From Alteromonas macleodii (GTDB taxonomy: Bacteria; Pseudomonadota; Gammaproteobacteria; Enterobacterales; Alteromonadaceae): 64,000 nucleotides of DNA. Shown here piece by piece: positions 35,317 to 46,467 of this stretch. A program made the translations under genes and the position numbers. The stretch covers positions 2,810,333 through 2,874,332 of the forward strand of contig NZ_LR812090.1 of assembly GCF_903772925.1 (NCBI RefSeq), read 5' to 3'. Position 1 is the first letter of the stretch; each line of letters begins with the position of its first letter. The notes beneath the pieces were generated by a model. The model did no database searches and was not told the origin of the DNA. It saw nothing but the letters and a program-made list of their open reading frames with translations.

Positions 35317-36624
35317 TCACACAAACCGCAATACCAAGGAAATAATGACACCGGTTACGATAAGCTGAACCAAGCAAAAGCCCATAATGTCTTTGGCTTT
35401 AAGGCCGGCTATGGCAAGTACGGGGAGCGCCCAAAATGGCTGAATCAAATTGGTCCACGCATCACCCCACGCTACCGCCATGGCAACTCTATTTATTTCG
35501 GCTCCAAGTTCAGCGGCAGCAGGCAAGATTACTGGGGCTTGCACTGCCCACTGCCCTCCACCCGACGGCACAAAGATATTAACAATGCCTGCACTAATAA
35601 AACTCCATACGGGCAACGACTCTGCAGATGCAAAGCTAATCAGCCATTCTGACATGGTTTGGGCCAATCCTGATTGAACCATTACCGCCATGATCCCCGC
35701 ATAAAATGGGAACTGTATAACAATACCACTACCGCCCTGAACGGCTTGCTGCAGGCTGTGCAGTACATTGCGTGGTGTACCGTGAAGGACAATAGCGAGA
35801 AAGAGAAATAGCGTATTAACGATATTGAGATTAAGCCCGCCGCCAGAAATAAAATAATTTGTAAGATAAGCAAGCCCAGCGAAACCGACCAGTAAACCAA
35901 GAACTTTGCTGTTTTCAAGTTTATCGGCGGGTCTTTCGTTTTCTGCTGAAGGTAAAGCATCGTCTTGTAGCTTTGTGCTATCCACAATCACGCTTTCAGA
36001 TTTAGGAGGGAGCATTAAACGATTCACGAGGGGGATAACTACAAACATAATCGCCAACAACAGTAAGTTGAAACCGCTAAAAATAGTCTCGCTGGTACCA
36101 ATTACGCCTATTTGTGCCTCTGAAAAATGGCCCGGTGTTGCAATAGTTAACGGTACAGAGCCCGCTAGACCGCCATGCCATACAATAAAGCCTGAGTACG
36201 CGCTTGCCACCAATAACCGATAATCAACCGACACTTTTCTTGCTAAGGCTTTAGCAAACAACGCGCCCACAACAAGACCAAAGCCCCAGTTTATCCAGCT
36301 TGCGATAAGCGACACTAAAGTAACCATTAGAATAGCGCTTCCTGGGCTTTTAGCTAGACGGGCGAGACTTTCTAGCAGTGTCTTGACTAGCGGCGTGCAT
36401 GCCAGCATAAACCCGGTTACCAATACCAAGAGCATTTGCATTGAGAAGGTTAGCAACCCCCAGAAGCCGTCGCCCCACTGTTGAACTGTGGTAAGTGGCG
36501 ATTGGTCTTGAATGACCACCGCAAAGACAAGCGTTATGAGCGTTAACAATAAAACGAAAATATAAGGGTCGGGAAGATATCTTTCGACGAGTTTTACGAA
36601 GGGTTTTGATGCACGATTTAGCAT
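35317..36624 (-). CDS. AtoE-type short-chain fatty acid transporter
   Basis: A 435-residue polytopic membrane protein of the AtoE/TIGR00366 family, which by family takes up short-chain fatty acids such as acetoacetate or butyrate. There are about 11-12 hydrophobic segments; conserved stretches include LLVLVTGFMLA, SWINWGFGLVVGALFAK, YSGFIVWHGGLAGSVPL, IVNIFVPSGGGQWAVQAP and WGDAWTNLIQPFWALP. The ATG at 36624 is preferred to a GTG four codons upstream. There are no adjacent CoA-transferase genes, so it stands alone. Confidence 0.88.
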   Translation of the reverse strand: MLNRASKPFVKLVERYLPDPYIFVLLLTLITLVFAVVIQDQSPLTTVQQWGDGFWGLLTFSMQMLLVLVTGFMLACTPLVKTLLESLARLAKSPGSAILMVTLVSLIASWINWGFGLVVGALFAKALARKVSVDYRLLVASAYSGFIVWHGGLAGSVPLTIATPGHFSEAQIGVIGTSETIFSGFNLLLLAIMFVVIPLVNRLMLPPKSESVIVDSTKLQDDALPSAENERPADKLENSKVLGLLVGFAGLAYLTNYFISGGGLNLNIVNTLFLFLAIVLHGTPRNVLHSLQQAVQGGSGIVIQFPFYAGIMAVMVQSGLAQTMSEWLISFASAESLPVWSFISAGIVNIFVPSGGGQWAVQAPVILPAAAELGAEINRVAMAVAWGDAWTNLIQPFWALPVLAIAGLKAKDIMGFCLVQLIVTGVIISLVLRFV

Positions 36625-36691
36625 TAACGCTCTCACAACTTGTTAAAAACTTGTTGCATATTAACGCGTTTACTTCCTCGTTGGCGAGAGG

Positions 36692-39600
36692 CTAGTTAAT
36701 TTTGCTAAGCCACTTCTGTAAGGTTGAGGTTACTTTTTGGTGATCGATAGGCTTTGTTAGAAAGTCGTCCATACCTGCTGCCATGCACATATCTTTGTCA
36801 CTCTGCATGGCATTGGCCGTCATCGCAATAATAGGCGTACTTTTATAGATATCTCCTGCCGCTCCTTCACGGATGCATTTCGTTGCTTCAAACCCATCCA
36901 TTTGTGGCATCTGGCAATCCATAATAATTGCGATGTATTGAGCTTCAAGCTTGCAGTTCTTCAACATATCTAACGCTTCTAAGCCGTTGTTCGCCACTTC
37001 TACCTCATACCCTTCGCTTTCGAGCACATTAGTAGCGACCAGTTGATTTATCACGTTGTCTTCAACTAACAAAATTCGTGGTGCTTCAATAGTAAGGGGG
37101 CGGTTTCCAGTTTCTTGCTCTGCTAGGTCTTCATCTGGATGTTGCTCTACAAAGTCTGCAGTACCCATAACCAACTGCCGTGAATGCACATCGTTTTGTG
37201 TGCCGGGTTTACCTACCGTATTTTCTAGTATTCTCAGTAAATCTGTTGTCGTTATAGGTTTGGGCAGACATTCGTCAATTGGCAGCCCTCTAAACTCTCT
37301 ATAGCTATCGACATCGCTTAATTTCGTCATAAGAATAGTACGACTGAAACTTAAGTTTTCGATACCCTTAAGATTCAGTAATTGATTGTCTTGCTCGTGG
37401 TCATCAACGACTTTTTCCAAAAACAAAATATCAATACTTAAAGGGTCTTGTTCACTAATCTCGTCAGCTAAGTAAAGCGTTGCAGCCTCTTCTAATGACG
37501 ATGCAGTTAACGCATTCACACCCCACAGCCCAAGCTGATTTTGCAAGGTATGCCTTGTTAATGCATTGTTATCCACTATTAAGCAACGGGTGTTTTCTTT
37601 AATAAGTTCAGGTTGCAGTGTCGTGCTTTCCTTTGAGCCCGTAACTTTGCATATAACGTTGAAGCAGCTACCTTTGCCAAGCTCTGACGCAACGCTTATG
37701 TCACCACCCAATAAATGACACAAATTTTTTGTAATACTTAAACCAAGTCCTGTGCCCCCGAAGCGCCTCGTTGTAGACGCGTCTACTTGGGTGAAGGCGT
37801 CGAACAAATGAGGAAGTTTGGATTCCGGGATGCCTATTCCCGTATCTTTTACAGTTAAGTGCAGCATAGCTTCATTTTCAACATCACTTGGAAGCAACTT
37901 TGCTGCAATGTATATTTCACCCTGTTCAGTGAATTTAACGGCATTGCTCAAGAGATTAGTCAGAATTTGTTGAATCCGGTTTGGATCTGAATATATCTTT
38001 GTTTCGCTGATCTCAGAAACATCAACGACTAATTCTAGGTTTTTTTCTTGGGCTGAGTGCGCTACTGATAGCGCGACACTTTCCACTAGCTCCCTTAGGT
38101 CAAAATCCAAAGATTCTAATTCAAGCTTGCCCGCTTCTATCTTCGAAAAATCCAGGATGTCATTGATAAGCACAAGCAGTGAGTTAGCACTGGTTTTAGC
38201 AATACTCACGCGCTGGCTTTGTTCTGCTGTTAGGTCACTCTTTTTCAACAGGCCAAGCATGCCAATAACTCCGTTCATTGGCGTCCTAATTTCATGGCTC
38301 ATATTGGCGAGAAATTCAGACTTCAATTTCGTGGCCTCTTCAGCACGTTCGAGCGCTTGTTTTAAATCATTAGCCTGCGCTTTTAGCGACGCAGTTTTTT
38401 CAGAGACCTGTTGCTCTAGTGTTTGAACGAAGCGTTTTTGTTTAGTGATTTCGGTTTGCTGTAGACGGGTGCGCAGATAAACCACCAATACAAGTATGCC
38501 TAACAAAAATAAGCCGTAGATAGTATATGCCCACCAGCTTTTCCACGGTGCGACTGCCACATGTAAATTCAACGATAGGGTATCATCACCCCACTCTCCA
38601 TTTGGTTTCATGGCTTTTACGAGTAATCTGTAGTCTCCCCCATTTAAATTGGTAAACGACACCGAAGTATGATTTCCAATATCAATCCACTGCTCATCGT
38701 ACCCTTCTAACTTGTACGCAAAGTGGGCGCGCTTAGGGTCTGAAAAATCCAAAAGCGCAAAATCTAATGAAAAAAAGTAATCTTCATAAGAAAGGTCGAT
38801 ATCAGTAACATAGGACAGTGGCTTATTAAGCTCTACTGATTCTCCCATTTTGTTAAAACCTGTAAGAACTATGTTTGCGCTAACGGCGTCAATTTGTTCT
38901 CGGTTATATTTGAAGTACTCTATCCCCCGCTGACTACTCGTAAAATAGGTATTCTTACCCGCTTTAATTAAGCTATCTGAGTAAAAGTTTTTACCTGCCA
39001 AATCTGTGGCACTGTTGTAGCTAATAACATTTTGTGTGTTAGGATTATAAAGAAAAACACCTTTATTGGTGGTAAGCCACAGCCTGCCATCATCGCCATC
39101 GGCGATAGCTCTTATTAAGGTGGTGGGCAGCCCATTCTTTTCACTGAAATGCTTGAAGGATTTAGACTCGGCGAAATACTGATACAGCCCCGTTTGCGTC
39201 GCTACCCATATTTCTCCATCATTGGTTTGGTGGATGTCTTCCACAATGCTATCGACCAAACTTCCCTGCAGATCCTTTGCGCCACTAAAGAACGCGAAAC
39301 TTTCACTTTCAGCTGACCATAAATTCACACCTCCGCCCGTGCCAACCCACATATTGCCGCTGGCGTCTTTATATAGACTATGAATTTCTGGGTGCGTTAA
39401 ACCGTCCTCGATTGTGAGATGTCTGAATTCCTCGGAATGCTTGTTGTAAATGTAGATACCGTGCTTATAAGTACCAATCCAAACGTTGCCATTATTGTCT
39501 AGTTCAAGTGCTCTGAACTCACGAAACTGGCGATAATTGCTGTCAGTCTTAGGGTATTCAATGCGGCTTATTGCTTTAGTACGTCGGTCAACTCTGGCCA

Positions 39601-40948
39601 CAAAGTCATCTTGTGCAACCCACAGAAATCCTTCCTGGTCCGGCACTATAATGGGTCTTTCTATAACCCCACGCTCTTTATAACCTCTAAGCTCTTTAAA
39701 TACCGAGTCGTATTCTTTTTGCAAAAGCTCTTCTTTCACTTTCCATTTGAACACGTCGGCGTTTGCCGTAACAATGAGTACATCGCCATTTTTATTGCCA
39801 TTTTTATCGACGTTATCAAGTGCGATACCACTTGGTGCGGTTAGTAATTCACTATTAATTTGTTTAATTTTGCCGCGAGGAGAAAATTTAAAAATTCCAT
39901 GAACCTCACTGGTAATCCACTTGGTTTTAGTATGGTCTTCAAAAATTATGCGAAGGCCATTTTCATAACCAAAGTCGACCTTTTCAACATAGTTCCCCTC
40001 TCCGGTATGTCGATACAATCCCTCAGTAGTGACGAACCATATTTGACCATCATGGTCCTCAATCATTGAGTTTACTTGACTTAGTGCTTTACCTTCTCGT
40101 GTCTTTTGAGGCAAAAAGACTCCGGAACTTGGAAAGAATAAGAAGGGCCCGTTTTGCGTAGCGACGAATAGCTGATGCGAAGATGTACGGAGTAAGCTGC
40201 GTATTTCATTTGCGCCTGTAGCCGTTTTGTTTTTTGGTTCGGGCAAGAAATGTTTGACGTTTAGCGTCTTTTTATCGAGCAAATTTATCCCATAGCTGGT
40301 TGCTACCCAAAGGCTATCAGCATCGTTATCAATAATGTCCCAAATGCGATTATGGGAAAGACTGTTTTTATCTCCTGGTACTTTTTGAACTCGCTGAAAT
40401 CGCCCGTTGCCTAAAAAACGATTAATCCCTTTGTCGTAAGAGCCTAGCCAGATATCACCTGCGTTATCTTGAAAAAGTGACTGAATTCGGTTTGATGACA
40501 GAGAATTTGCATCATCAGGCACATTTAAATAGCGCGAATACTGACCGGTTGTAGGGTCGTATTGGTTAACACCACCGCCCCACGTACCCACCCAAATATT
40601 GCCCTCGGCATCCAACATTAAGTTGCCGGCATCGTTATGAGAAAGGCTTTGGTCGTCTTCGCTATTCGACTCAAAGAGCTTGACGTTGCGACCGTCGTAG
40701 CGCATTACGCCATTTTCTGCTGTGCCAAACCAAAGGAATCCTTGGCGATCTTGCACTATGGAATAGATTTCCGATGAAACAAAGCCATCTTCAGCAGTTA
40801 AAAGCTCAACCGCATATTCATTCATTAACTTGTTTGAACCAGATGCGAGCGCAACGCTAATGTAGACTACATTTAGAAGAGCTACTGCAAACACGCGAAT
40901 GGGTGAGAGTATAAATTTTGTCGTGTTCACCAGAGAGGTTGTCTTCAA
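36692..40948 (-). CDS. Propeller-type hybrid sensor histidine kinase
   Basis: A 1418-residue hybrid two-component sensor. An N-terminal export/anchor segment is followed by two beta-propeller sensor blocks (repeats of the GxLWxGTxxGV type, about 45-735), a Y_Y_Y domain (about 740-800), a membrane helix (about 803-826), a coiled coil, HisKA with [12 protein letters not shown] (His about 885), HATPase_c ([26 protein letters not shown]), a first receiver (about 1135-1250) and a second receiver (about 1290-1415, Asp in [12 protein letters not shown] near 1343). In the first receiver the phospho-acceptor position is Glu (ILFLEKV), so it is a pseudo-receiver. There is no DNA-binding domain, so a separate partner is needed. 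The frame opens with TTG at 40948 without a clear ribosome-binding site. Confidence 0.88.
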   Translation of the reverse strand: MKTTSLVNTTKFILSPIRVFAVALLNVVYISVALASGSNKLMNEYAVELLTAEDGFVSSEIYSIVQDRQGFLWFGTAENGVMRYDGRNVKLFESNSEDDQSLSHNDAGNLMLDAEGNIWVGTWGGGVNQYDPTTGQYSRYLNVPDDANSLSSNRIQSLFQDNAGDIWLGSYDKGINRFLGNGRFQRVQKVPGDKNSLSHNRIWDIIDNDADSLWVATSYGINLLDKKTLNVKHFLPEPKNKTATGANEIRSLLRTSSHQLFVATQNGPFLFFPSSGVFLPQKTREGKALSQVNSMIEDHDGQIWFVTTEGLYRHTGEGNYVEKVDFGYENGLRIIFEDHTKTKWITSEVHGIFKFSPRGKIKQINSELLTAPSGIALDNVDKNGNKNGDVLIVTANADVFKWKVKEELLQKEYDSVFKELRGYKERGVIERPIIVPDQEGFLWVAQDDFVARVDRRTKAISRIEYPKTDSNYRQFREFRALELDNNGNVWIGTYKHGIYIYNKHSEEFRHLTIEDGLTHPEIHSLYKDASGNMWVGTGGGVNLWSAESESFAFFSGAKDLQGSLVDSIVEDIHQTNDGEIWVATQTGLYQYFAESKSFKHFSEKNGLPTTLIRAIADGDDGRLWLTTNKGVFLYNPNTQNVISYNSATDLAGKNFYSDSLIKAGKNTYFTSSQRGIEYFKYNREQIDAVSANIVLTGFNKMGESVELNKPLSYVTDIDLSYEDYFFSLDFALLDFSDPKRAHFAYKLEGYDEQWIDIGNHTSVSFTNLNGGDYRLLVKAMKPNGEWGDDTLSLNLHVAVAPWKSWWAYTIYGLFLLGILVLVVYLRTRLQQTEITKQKRFVQTLEQQVSEKTASLKAQANDLKQALERAEEATKLKSEFLANMSHEIRTPMNGVIGMLGLLKKSDLTAEQSQRVSIAKTSANSLLVLINDILDFSKIEAGKLELESLDFDLRELVESVALSVAHSAQEKNLELVVDVSEISETKIYSDPNRIQQILTNLLSNAVKFTEQGEIYIAAKLLPSDVENEAMLHLTVKDTGIGIPESKLPHLFDAFTQVDASTTRRFGGTGLGLSITKNLCHLLGGDISVASELGKGSCFNVICKVTGSKESTTLQPELIKENTRCLIVDNNALTRHTLQNQLGLWGVNALTASSLEEAATLYLADEISEQDPLSIDILFLEKVVDDHEQDNQLLNLKGIENLSFSRTILMTKLSDVDSYREFRGLPIDECLPKPITTTDLLRILENTVGKPGTQNDVHSRQLVMGTADFVEQHPDEDLAEQETGNRPLTIEAPRILLVEDNVINQLVATNVLESEGYEVEVANNGLEALDMLKNCKLEAQYIAIIMDCQMPQMDGFEATKCIREGAAGDIYKSTPIIAMTANAMQSDKDMCMAAGMDDFLTKPIDHQKVTSTLQKWLSKIN

Positions 40949-41017
40949 ATCAAAAATGGAGCTGCTAATTAAACTTGTTTAACTTTAGTGCATGTTGTCG
41001 CCGCTCACCATTCTACA

Positions 41018-41242
41018 AAAGGCGCATTTGTCACCAACAAATAATCGCCTCTTGACTTTGCGATTGGTATTGCAACGCGATGTGATGACTGCATAGGTTT
41101 TCATGCTAAAGCTTTAATGCATTTAGGTGCTACCCGTGAAGAAATAGAAGAAGTGTATGGTATGTCGGTTTACATGGGCGGAGGCCCATCATTTATGTAC
41201 GCTGCCGATGCTTTGCGCGCATTTGACGAATTTAGCGAATAA
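41018..41242 (+). pseudogene. Decayed AhpD/carboxymuconolactone decarboxylase-like gene
   Basis: From 41057 the frame reads FAIGIATRCDDCIGFHAKAL and continues to a TAA at 41240-41242. This is the C-terminal part of an AhpD/CMD-type protein with its CxxC redox motif. Upstream in the same frame, KGAFVTNK then TAA (41042-41044) aligns without gaps to the usual KGAL-TKTKELIALAIGIA stretch, so a stop codon has replaced a conserved position. No start codon or intact N-terminus exists. It lies between the hybrid kinase gene and a strong terminator. Confidence 0.75.
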
Positions 41243-41250
41243 TTCTGAAT

Positions 41251-41282
41251 AAAAAAGGGCCGAGAAATTTCTCGGCCCTTTC
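41251..41282. terminator. Bidirectional terminator
   Basis: A perfect palindrome AAAGGGCCGAG / CTCGGCCCTTT around AAATTT, flanked by A6 on the left and TTT on the right. It serves the decayed CMD gene on the plus strand and the M16 peptidase on the minus strand (stop at 41305). Confidence 0.85.
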
Positions 41283-41304
41283 GCTTGCTTTGCAGTGTCA
41301 CTTA

Positions 41305-44058
41305 TTACAGCGAATTCATACTTTGAACACTAACAGGTCCAAGCTCCGCTGCTTCAACATCCGCTTTGATTTTTTCTGCATCACCAATGATTATCCAAGT
41401 CAATTTTTCCGGATGCAGCACTTCTTTCGCCGCACTACTTAAATCGTCTAAAGATAAGCCATTGTACTTTTCAACCAAAGACTCTGGATAATTATATTCT
41501 CTATTGAATCTCTTACTTGATAAGAGGCTATACATTACCGCATTGGCTGTTTCAAATTGACCAGGCAACGAGCGAACTTCATCCAATCGAGCTCTTTCCA
41601 ATTCATTTGCCATCGGCGGCTTATCCCCTACATATGCATTGAGCTCTTTTTTGAGTTCATGTAAAGACGGCCCTGTTTTATCGGTTTGCACTGGCGCATA
41701 AACCATAAACGGCCGCTGCCCTCTGGCATCTTGAAGGAAGGTATACGCACCATAAGACCAGCTTTTATCTTCACGTAGGTTCATATTCACACGCGCCGTA
41801 AAAGCACCACCTAGGGTTTTATTCATAGCATTGATGGCTATATTATTGTCGGCCCCTGTTGGTGGCGCTAAATGCGCAGCTAGTATAAGAGACTGTTGTG
41901 CACCGGGACGGTCGATGATAATCGCTTGGCCTTGCTCTGGCATAGACGCTTCGGTAATTTGTTTAACGCCCTTATTGCCTTTGACTTTCCAGCGGCCAAA
42001 TTCTTTTTCCAGCATTGGCTTGATTGTATCCAATGTGGTGTCACCCACTACAAAAATTGTCGCGTTATCAGGGCGTAGCCAGGTATTTTTGAAATTAACT
42101 AAATCGCTTCGCGTAATTTCTTTGACGTCTTGAGCAGCGCCTGTACCGGTAAATGGAATACCGTAGGCATGATCATTACCATAGATAAGTGGCGGTAGCA
42201 GAGTCAGCGCAATGCTCACAGGACGCGTTTTTTGCTGTGCAATATTACTTAATATAAGGCCACGTTGACGTTCAATCTCTTCTTCTTTAAACGTGGGCGA
42301 TTTCAATATATCTCCCAAAAGCGCCAAAGAAGGCTTCATGTTTTCTGTCAACATCGACATGCTAACTGTTGTAGTGTCTAAATTTGAGCCAGCATTTAGA
42401 TTCGTCCCCAACTGCTCAAGCTCTGCAGCTAGTTCCAAGGCATCGTATTTACCCGCCCCTTCATCAAGCATCTGTGTGGTGAAACTCGCAAGCCCAAGTT
42501 TACCGCCCGCATCAGCAGCATAACCTGCATCAAACTGCACCGCCACATTAACTAAAGGCACCGTAGAGCGCTTCGCAAACACTACATTCACACCGTTAGA
42601 TAAAGTGGTCTGCGTAACCTCAGGGAAGCTTAGCTGTGTCTCTGCATTAATTGGCGGCAAACCTGAACTGCGATCAACGCTTTCAGTGGATGCTGTATGT
42701 TCAATAAACGGCACAACCGTGATTTGGTGCCACCCTTCTTTTAACCATTTATTCGCAGCCGCTTTAACGTCTTTGGGCGTCGCTTTTGCTAGCTCGTCTA
42801 ATTCAGTTTTAAAATAGTTAGGGTCTCCAGCAATAAACTCCCCGCTAGCAAGGGTGTCAGCTTTCCCGCCAAAGCCCCCTACTTCTTCGAGTCCTCGAAT
42901 GATTGAAGCGCGTTGTTTCGTCGACACAAGCTTAACTTCGTCTTTGCTAGGGCCTTTACGCAAGAATTCGCTAATGACCTTATCAATCTCTTTTTCTACT
43001 TTTGCTACGTCAACGCCGTCTTTTACGTCAACCGTAACACCAAAGATGGATGCCATTTGTAGCTCGTAATTAAATACCGACGCATTGGTAGCAATTTGCT
43101 GATCGTAAACAAGTTCTTTATAAAGACGTGAGTTTTTGCCATCCCCCATGACACTTGCGGCGATGAACAGATCGGTTGCAGTTGAAGATGTGTTTTCAGG
43201 TGAAACCCAAAGGCGATAAATGCGCGACTGTGGCACTTTATCTTGAATCACTTCTCGGGTGTTAGCGCTACGCTTCGGTACCCATGCTTCCCATTTAGAC
43301 AGCGCTGGACCCGGTTCAATATCAGCGAAGTACTTATTAACCAAAGGTTTGGCTTCTTCTGCGTTGATATCGCCGCTCAGCACCAATATTACGTTATTGG
43401 GGCCATAATATTGATTAAACCAACCCTTAACGTCGTCAAGCGACGCTGAGTTGAGGTCTTCCATAGAGCCTATTACCGTATGATGATAGGGATGCCCAAT
43501 GGGAAATAAGCCCTCAAAAATATGAGTGAATACGCTACCATAAGGCTGGTCTTCGCCTTGGCGCTTTTCATTTTGTACAACGCCACGTTGTTCGTCTAAT
43601 TTCTCTTGTGTTACTGCACCTAACAGGTGACCCATACGGTCAGACTCCATCCACAAAATGCGGTCTAGCGCAGGTGTTGGGACGGTTTGAAAATAGTTAG
43701 TACGGTCAAAATTTGTGGTACCATTGAGGCCTGTAGCCCCGGCTTCTTGAAGCGGCCCGAACCACTCATCATCATAGTTTTCGGTACCGTTGAACATGAG
43801 ATGTTCAAATAGATGGGCAAACCCAGATTTACCCTCTGGCTCATCTTTTGAGCCCACTTTATACCACACAGCCACAGCAACTACTGGAGCTTTGCGGTCT
43901 TCGTGAACAATTACGGTTAACCCGTTATCAGTAGTAAATTTTTCGTAATCAATATTAATATCGTTCTTGGCAAACGCTGAGCTTATCAGCGTACTGCTTA
44001 CTGCTAGCACACCTACGCTCACTTTCAAACGCTGGGTGAGATGCTTAAGTACAGTCAT
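41305..44058 (-). CDS. Exported M16 (insulinase/pitrilysin family) zinc peptidase
   Basis: A 917-residue two-half M16 peptidase. The signal peptide ends ISSAFA (about residue 30). The inverted zinc motif HLFEH is at 82-86 (Glu about 76 residues later in EKRQGE is the expected third ligand). A second M16 half from about 485 lacks HxxEH, as usual for the inactive half. I start it at the ATG at 44058 because AAGGAT lies about 10 bases upstream; the open frame continues 26 codons without a site. It should degrade peptides in the periplasm. It is a single gene with its own terminator at 41251. Confidence 0.9.
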   Translation of the reverse strand: MTVLKHLTQRLKVSVGVLAVSSTLISSAFAKNDINIDYEKFTTDNGLTVIVHEDRKAPVVAVAVWYKVGSKDEPEGKSGFAHLFEHLMFNGTENYDDEWFGPLQEAGATGLNGTTNFDRTNYFQTVPTPALDRILWMESDRMGHLLGAVTQEKLDEQRGVVQNEKRQGEDQPYGSVFTHIFEGLFPIGHPYHHTVIGSMEDLNSASLDDVKGWFNQYYGPNNVILVLSGDINAEEAKPLVNKYFADIEPGPALSKWEAWVPKRSANTREVIQDKVPQSRIYRLWVSPENTSSTATDLFIAASVMGDGKNSRLYKELVYDQQIATNASVFNYELQMASIFGVTVDVKDGVDVAKVEKEIDKVISEFLRKGPSKDEVKLVSTKQRASIIRGLEEVGGFGGKADTLASGEFIAGDPNYFKTELDELAKATPKDVKAAANKWLKEGWHQITVVPFIEHTASTESVDRSSGLPPINAETQLSFPEVTQTTLSNGVNVVFAKRSTVPLVNVAVQFDAGYAADAGGKLGLASFTTQMLDEGAGKYDALELAAELEQLGTNLNAGSNLDTTTVSMSMLTENMKPSLALLGDILKSPTFKEEEIERQRGLILSNIAQQKTRPVSIALTLLPPLIYGNDHAYGIPFTGTGAAQDVKEITRSDLVNFKNTWLRPDNATIFVVGDTTLDTIKPMLEKEFGRWKVKGNKGVKQITEASMPEQGQAIIIDRPGAQQSLILAAHLAPPTGADNNIAINAMNKTLGGAFTARVNMNLREDKSWSYGAYTFLQDARGQRPFMVYAPVQTDKTGPSLHELKKELNAYVGDKPPMANELERARLDEVRSLPGQFETANAVMYSLLSSKRFNREYNYPESLVEKYNGLSLDDLSSAAKEVLHPEKLTWIIIGDAEKIKADVEAAELGPVSVQSMNSL

Positions 44059-44264
44059 GTCGTCATCCTTAATCTTGTTATCTGTGCTAAACACGCAAAT
44101 GTGCCAAGCACCATAAAGCGGCTTTGCCGCCAACACTAAACATAAATCAATTTGACAGTATATAAAGCGCTATGATGCAGAAAACTGTAACGGATTGTAA
44201 AAGAGGGAAAAACGACGCGTAGGGGAGATAGCTCTTATGAAAAAGTAGATAAGGAAAGCCGCAA

Positions 44265-44558
44265 TTACATTGCGACTAACCGTGCCCATAGTGCTTTGAC
44301 TTGTTGAGCATCTTCACTTTCTAATTCGTTGTTAGCGAAAGCTTTATTAAGGCTTTCAAGCATTTTTTCATTAAGCATCGCAACGGTAGCGCCTTCTTCC
44401 ATCTCTAGTTGGCGTGCCTCTACCGCGAAATGGCCTTGTAAGTAGCTGGCAATAAACAATTCATCATCGCTACCATGATTTACCACGTCATCAAGCGATG
44501 CCTCAATATCTGCAATAGCTTTAACGACACTTTCTGGTGCTGCAGCAGGTGGTAACAC
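44265..44558 (-). CDS. YfcL family protein
   Basis: 97 residues, matching the small YfcL family found near aroC/epmC in gammaproteobacteria: SYLQGHFAVEARQLE, LNEKMLESLNKAFANNELESEDAQQVKALWARL. Function unknown; helical and acidic, with no signal peptide. It follows the ATP-NAD-kinase-like and epmC genes on the same strand (gap 119 bp), a grouping also seen in relatives. Confidence 0.82.
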   Translation of the reverse strand: MLPPAAAPESVVKAIADIEASLDDVVNHGSDDELFIASYLQGHFAVEARQLEMEEGATVAMLNEKMLESLNKAFANNELESEDAQQVKALWARLVAM

Positions 44559-44677
44559 GTCTTACTCCTTTCTGTTGTTAATTTCAGTTCTTTATCTCTA
44601 CATTTCAATTCTTATTTCGAGACAAACCTCGTTGTTCTAAAGGCTATGAGTTTGCTTTGGTATATGGCGCAATGCCC

Positions 44678-45841
44678 TTAAACAGCTTGGCAAAGTACTT
44701 TGTCTTTGTAGCCTGTAATAACCGTAAAGGCGCCTGCTAATTCAGTATCGAGCGCAGCATCGCTTGAATCTAAACGAAGCGGTTTGCCGTGTAACGCCTG
44801 TAGTTTTTGTTTAGTGGCAACGACAAGCATATTCTGCTTGCCAATCTGACGAATAAACACCGGGCTTAACTGTTGATTTCCGCGCCCCAAGATGTGGCCC
44901 TGACCACCGATAACCGTCAAAATGACCTTCGTGGGCTTATCTTGAGTTAGCTCAATCAGTTCACTGGCAGTAACGTCACTTGCAATTAACTCACCTTGCT
45001 TCACCACATCAACGCCTAACAAGGTATTGTCTAAGCCAAGAAACTCCATGACAGCGCCTACCGTAGAGCCCGAGCCCATAACAAAGTACGTATCAGGCTC
45101 ATCGTCCATAATTTCGCTCAAATACGCCGCAATATCATCAAGCACCAACGCCTCGTCTTCTTTGCCGCCCATTTTTACAGCTTGAACGTAAGTGAGTTCA
45201 GCGGGTACGCGCATTTCACCATAGTGTTTGGCAATAACTTTCCCGTCGCGAAAGGCGTTTTCGTCAATATCTCGGACTTCAGCGTCCATTTCACTTACAA
45301 GCTCGCCAGCAATCATTTGGCTTACTACCTGCCCTGCCGCTGACGGCGATACACAGTAAACGCCAGAGTGAATTTTGCATCCTGCAGGCACGCCTAGTAC
45401 GGGCACTTGGGTTCCCACTACACTACAAATATTGCGCGCGGTTCCGTCACCACCCGCAAACAGCAGCAAGTCAACATTAGCGTGTACCATGGCTTTAGCC
45501 GCGCCTTCTGAGTCTTCACCTTCAGTTTGCGCGGCATCGGCTGTGTAGATAACTTCACAAGGGATACCTAAAGATTCACATACGGTCTCCCCCATGTCGC
45601 CTGAGGCTGTAACTACTGTGAACTGACCTGACAACGCTTCTAGAATACTGAGCGCTTTAGCCATTTTTTCGTTAGCTTTTTTCTCTGCTCCCATAGCGAG
45701 GGCTTTTTCACGAATCTCAGCACCATCGCTACCTTTAAGCGCAAGCGCTCCGCCAATACCCGCAAAGGGGTTAACTATAACGCCTAGCTTGAATGTAGGC
45801 TTGTGATCAGACACTGATTGACTAGTGCTAACTTGACTCAT
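44678..45841 (-). CDS. ATP-NAD kinase family protein
   Basis: 387 residues, of the COG3199-type predicted polyphosphate/ATP-NAD kinases. The diagnostic GGDGTARN sits near residue 130, preceded by VNPFAGIGG (about 24-32) as the phosphate-binding start; LGVPAGCKIHSGVY and MGSGSTVGAVM are family blocks. Whether it phosphorylates NAD or another substrate has not been established for this subgroup as far as I know. It overlaps the epmC stop by 4 bp (ATGA), so translation is coupled. Confidence 0.85.
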   Translation of the reverse strand: MSQVSTSQSVSDHKPTFKLGVIVNPFAGIGGALALKGSDGAEIREKALAMGAEKKANEKMAKALSILEALSGQFTVVTASGDMGETVCESLGIPCEVIYTADAAQTEGEDSEGAAKAMVHANVDLLLFAGGDGTARNICSVVGTQVPVLGVPAGCKIHSGVYCVSPSAAGQVVSQMIAGELVSEMDAEVRDIDENAFRDGKVIAKHYGEMRVPAELTYVQAVKMGGKEDEALVLDDIAAYLSEIMDDEPDTYFVMGSGSTVGAVMEFLGLDNTLLGVDVVKQGELIASDVTASELIELTQDKPTKVILTVIGGQGHILGRGNQQLSPVFIRQIGKQNMLVVATKQKLQALHGKPLRLDSSDAALDTELAGAFTVITGYKDKVLCQAV

Positions 45842-46467
45842 TCAGCAACAACTCCTATCCCGTAACCTGTTTCGCTTCTTTCTACACCTGTTGGCGCATT
45901 TCCAGCCGCCTTATCTGTTGCTTTGCTGATGGGTAAAGCAGACAATTTACTTTTGCCAAACTCAGATGACAGCGCTTGTATAAAACGTTCAGCGCGTGGT
46001 GGAAAACCATTCGCTTTATAGGCTTCTAGCTGAGCAGCTACGTTTCGGGTAAATCCTTCTCTGTCGGGCTCAGCACCATTTAAATTATCTGTGCTTACCT
46101 GAAATTTTCTGCCTGCCGCTTCAGTAAACGCCCATTCAATAGCCTGTGGCTTAATTTCTACTTTTTCAAAATCGGCTTGCTGCGCTGCATCTCGACCGTC
46201 TGGGCAATACCAGTAACCGTAGTCTTCTAATAGTCGGCGCTTTTCACCGGCTATACACCAGTGTGCAATTTCATGCAAAGCACTTGAAAAGAATCCATGG
46301 GCAAACACGATTTGATGGTAAGGCTTTTCACCGTCTGCTGGGAGGTAAATGGGTTCATCATCACCTAAAACCAAGCGCGTATTAAAATCTTCAAATGTAG
46401 AATTAAACAGTGCTATTAACGCAGGTACGTCTGAGTCAGGCTTAGCGTGATGACTTGCAATCTTCAT
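45838..46467 (-). CDS. epmC: Elongation factor P hydroxylase
   Basis: Hydroxylates the beta-lysylated lysine of elongation factor P, the last step of that modification. 209 residues; the metal site HEIAH (65-69) lies in FFSSALHEIAHWCIAG, followed by EDYGYWYCPDGRD and KPQAIEWAFTEAAGRKF, all typical of EpmC/YfcM. The C-terminus carries about 30 extra residues beyond the core. It is the first gene of the epmC / ATP-NAD kinase / yfcL group. epmA, epmB and efp are not in the window. Confidence 0.92.
   Translation of the reverse strand: MKIASHHAKPDSDVPALIALFNSTFEDFNTRLVLGDDEPIYLPADGEKPYHQIVFAHGFFSSALHEIAHWCIAGEKRRLLEDYGYWYCPDGRDAAQQADFEKVEIKPQAIEWAFTEAAGRKFQVSTDNLNGAEPDREGFTRNVAAQLEAYKANGFPPRAERFIQALSSEFGKSKLSALPISKATDKAAGNAPTGVERSETGYGIGVVAE

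Noticed and set aside
36692-40948. Hybrid histidine kinase as regulator of the polysaccharide locus
   Set aside because: More than 10 kb of unrelated genes lie between, it has no DNA-binding domain, and the locus has its own IclR regulator with matching palindromes.
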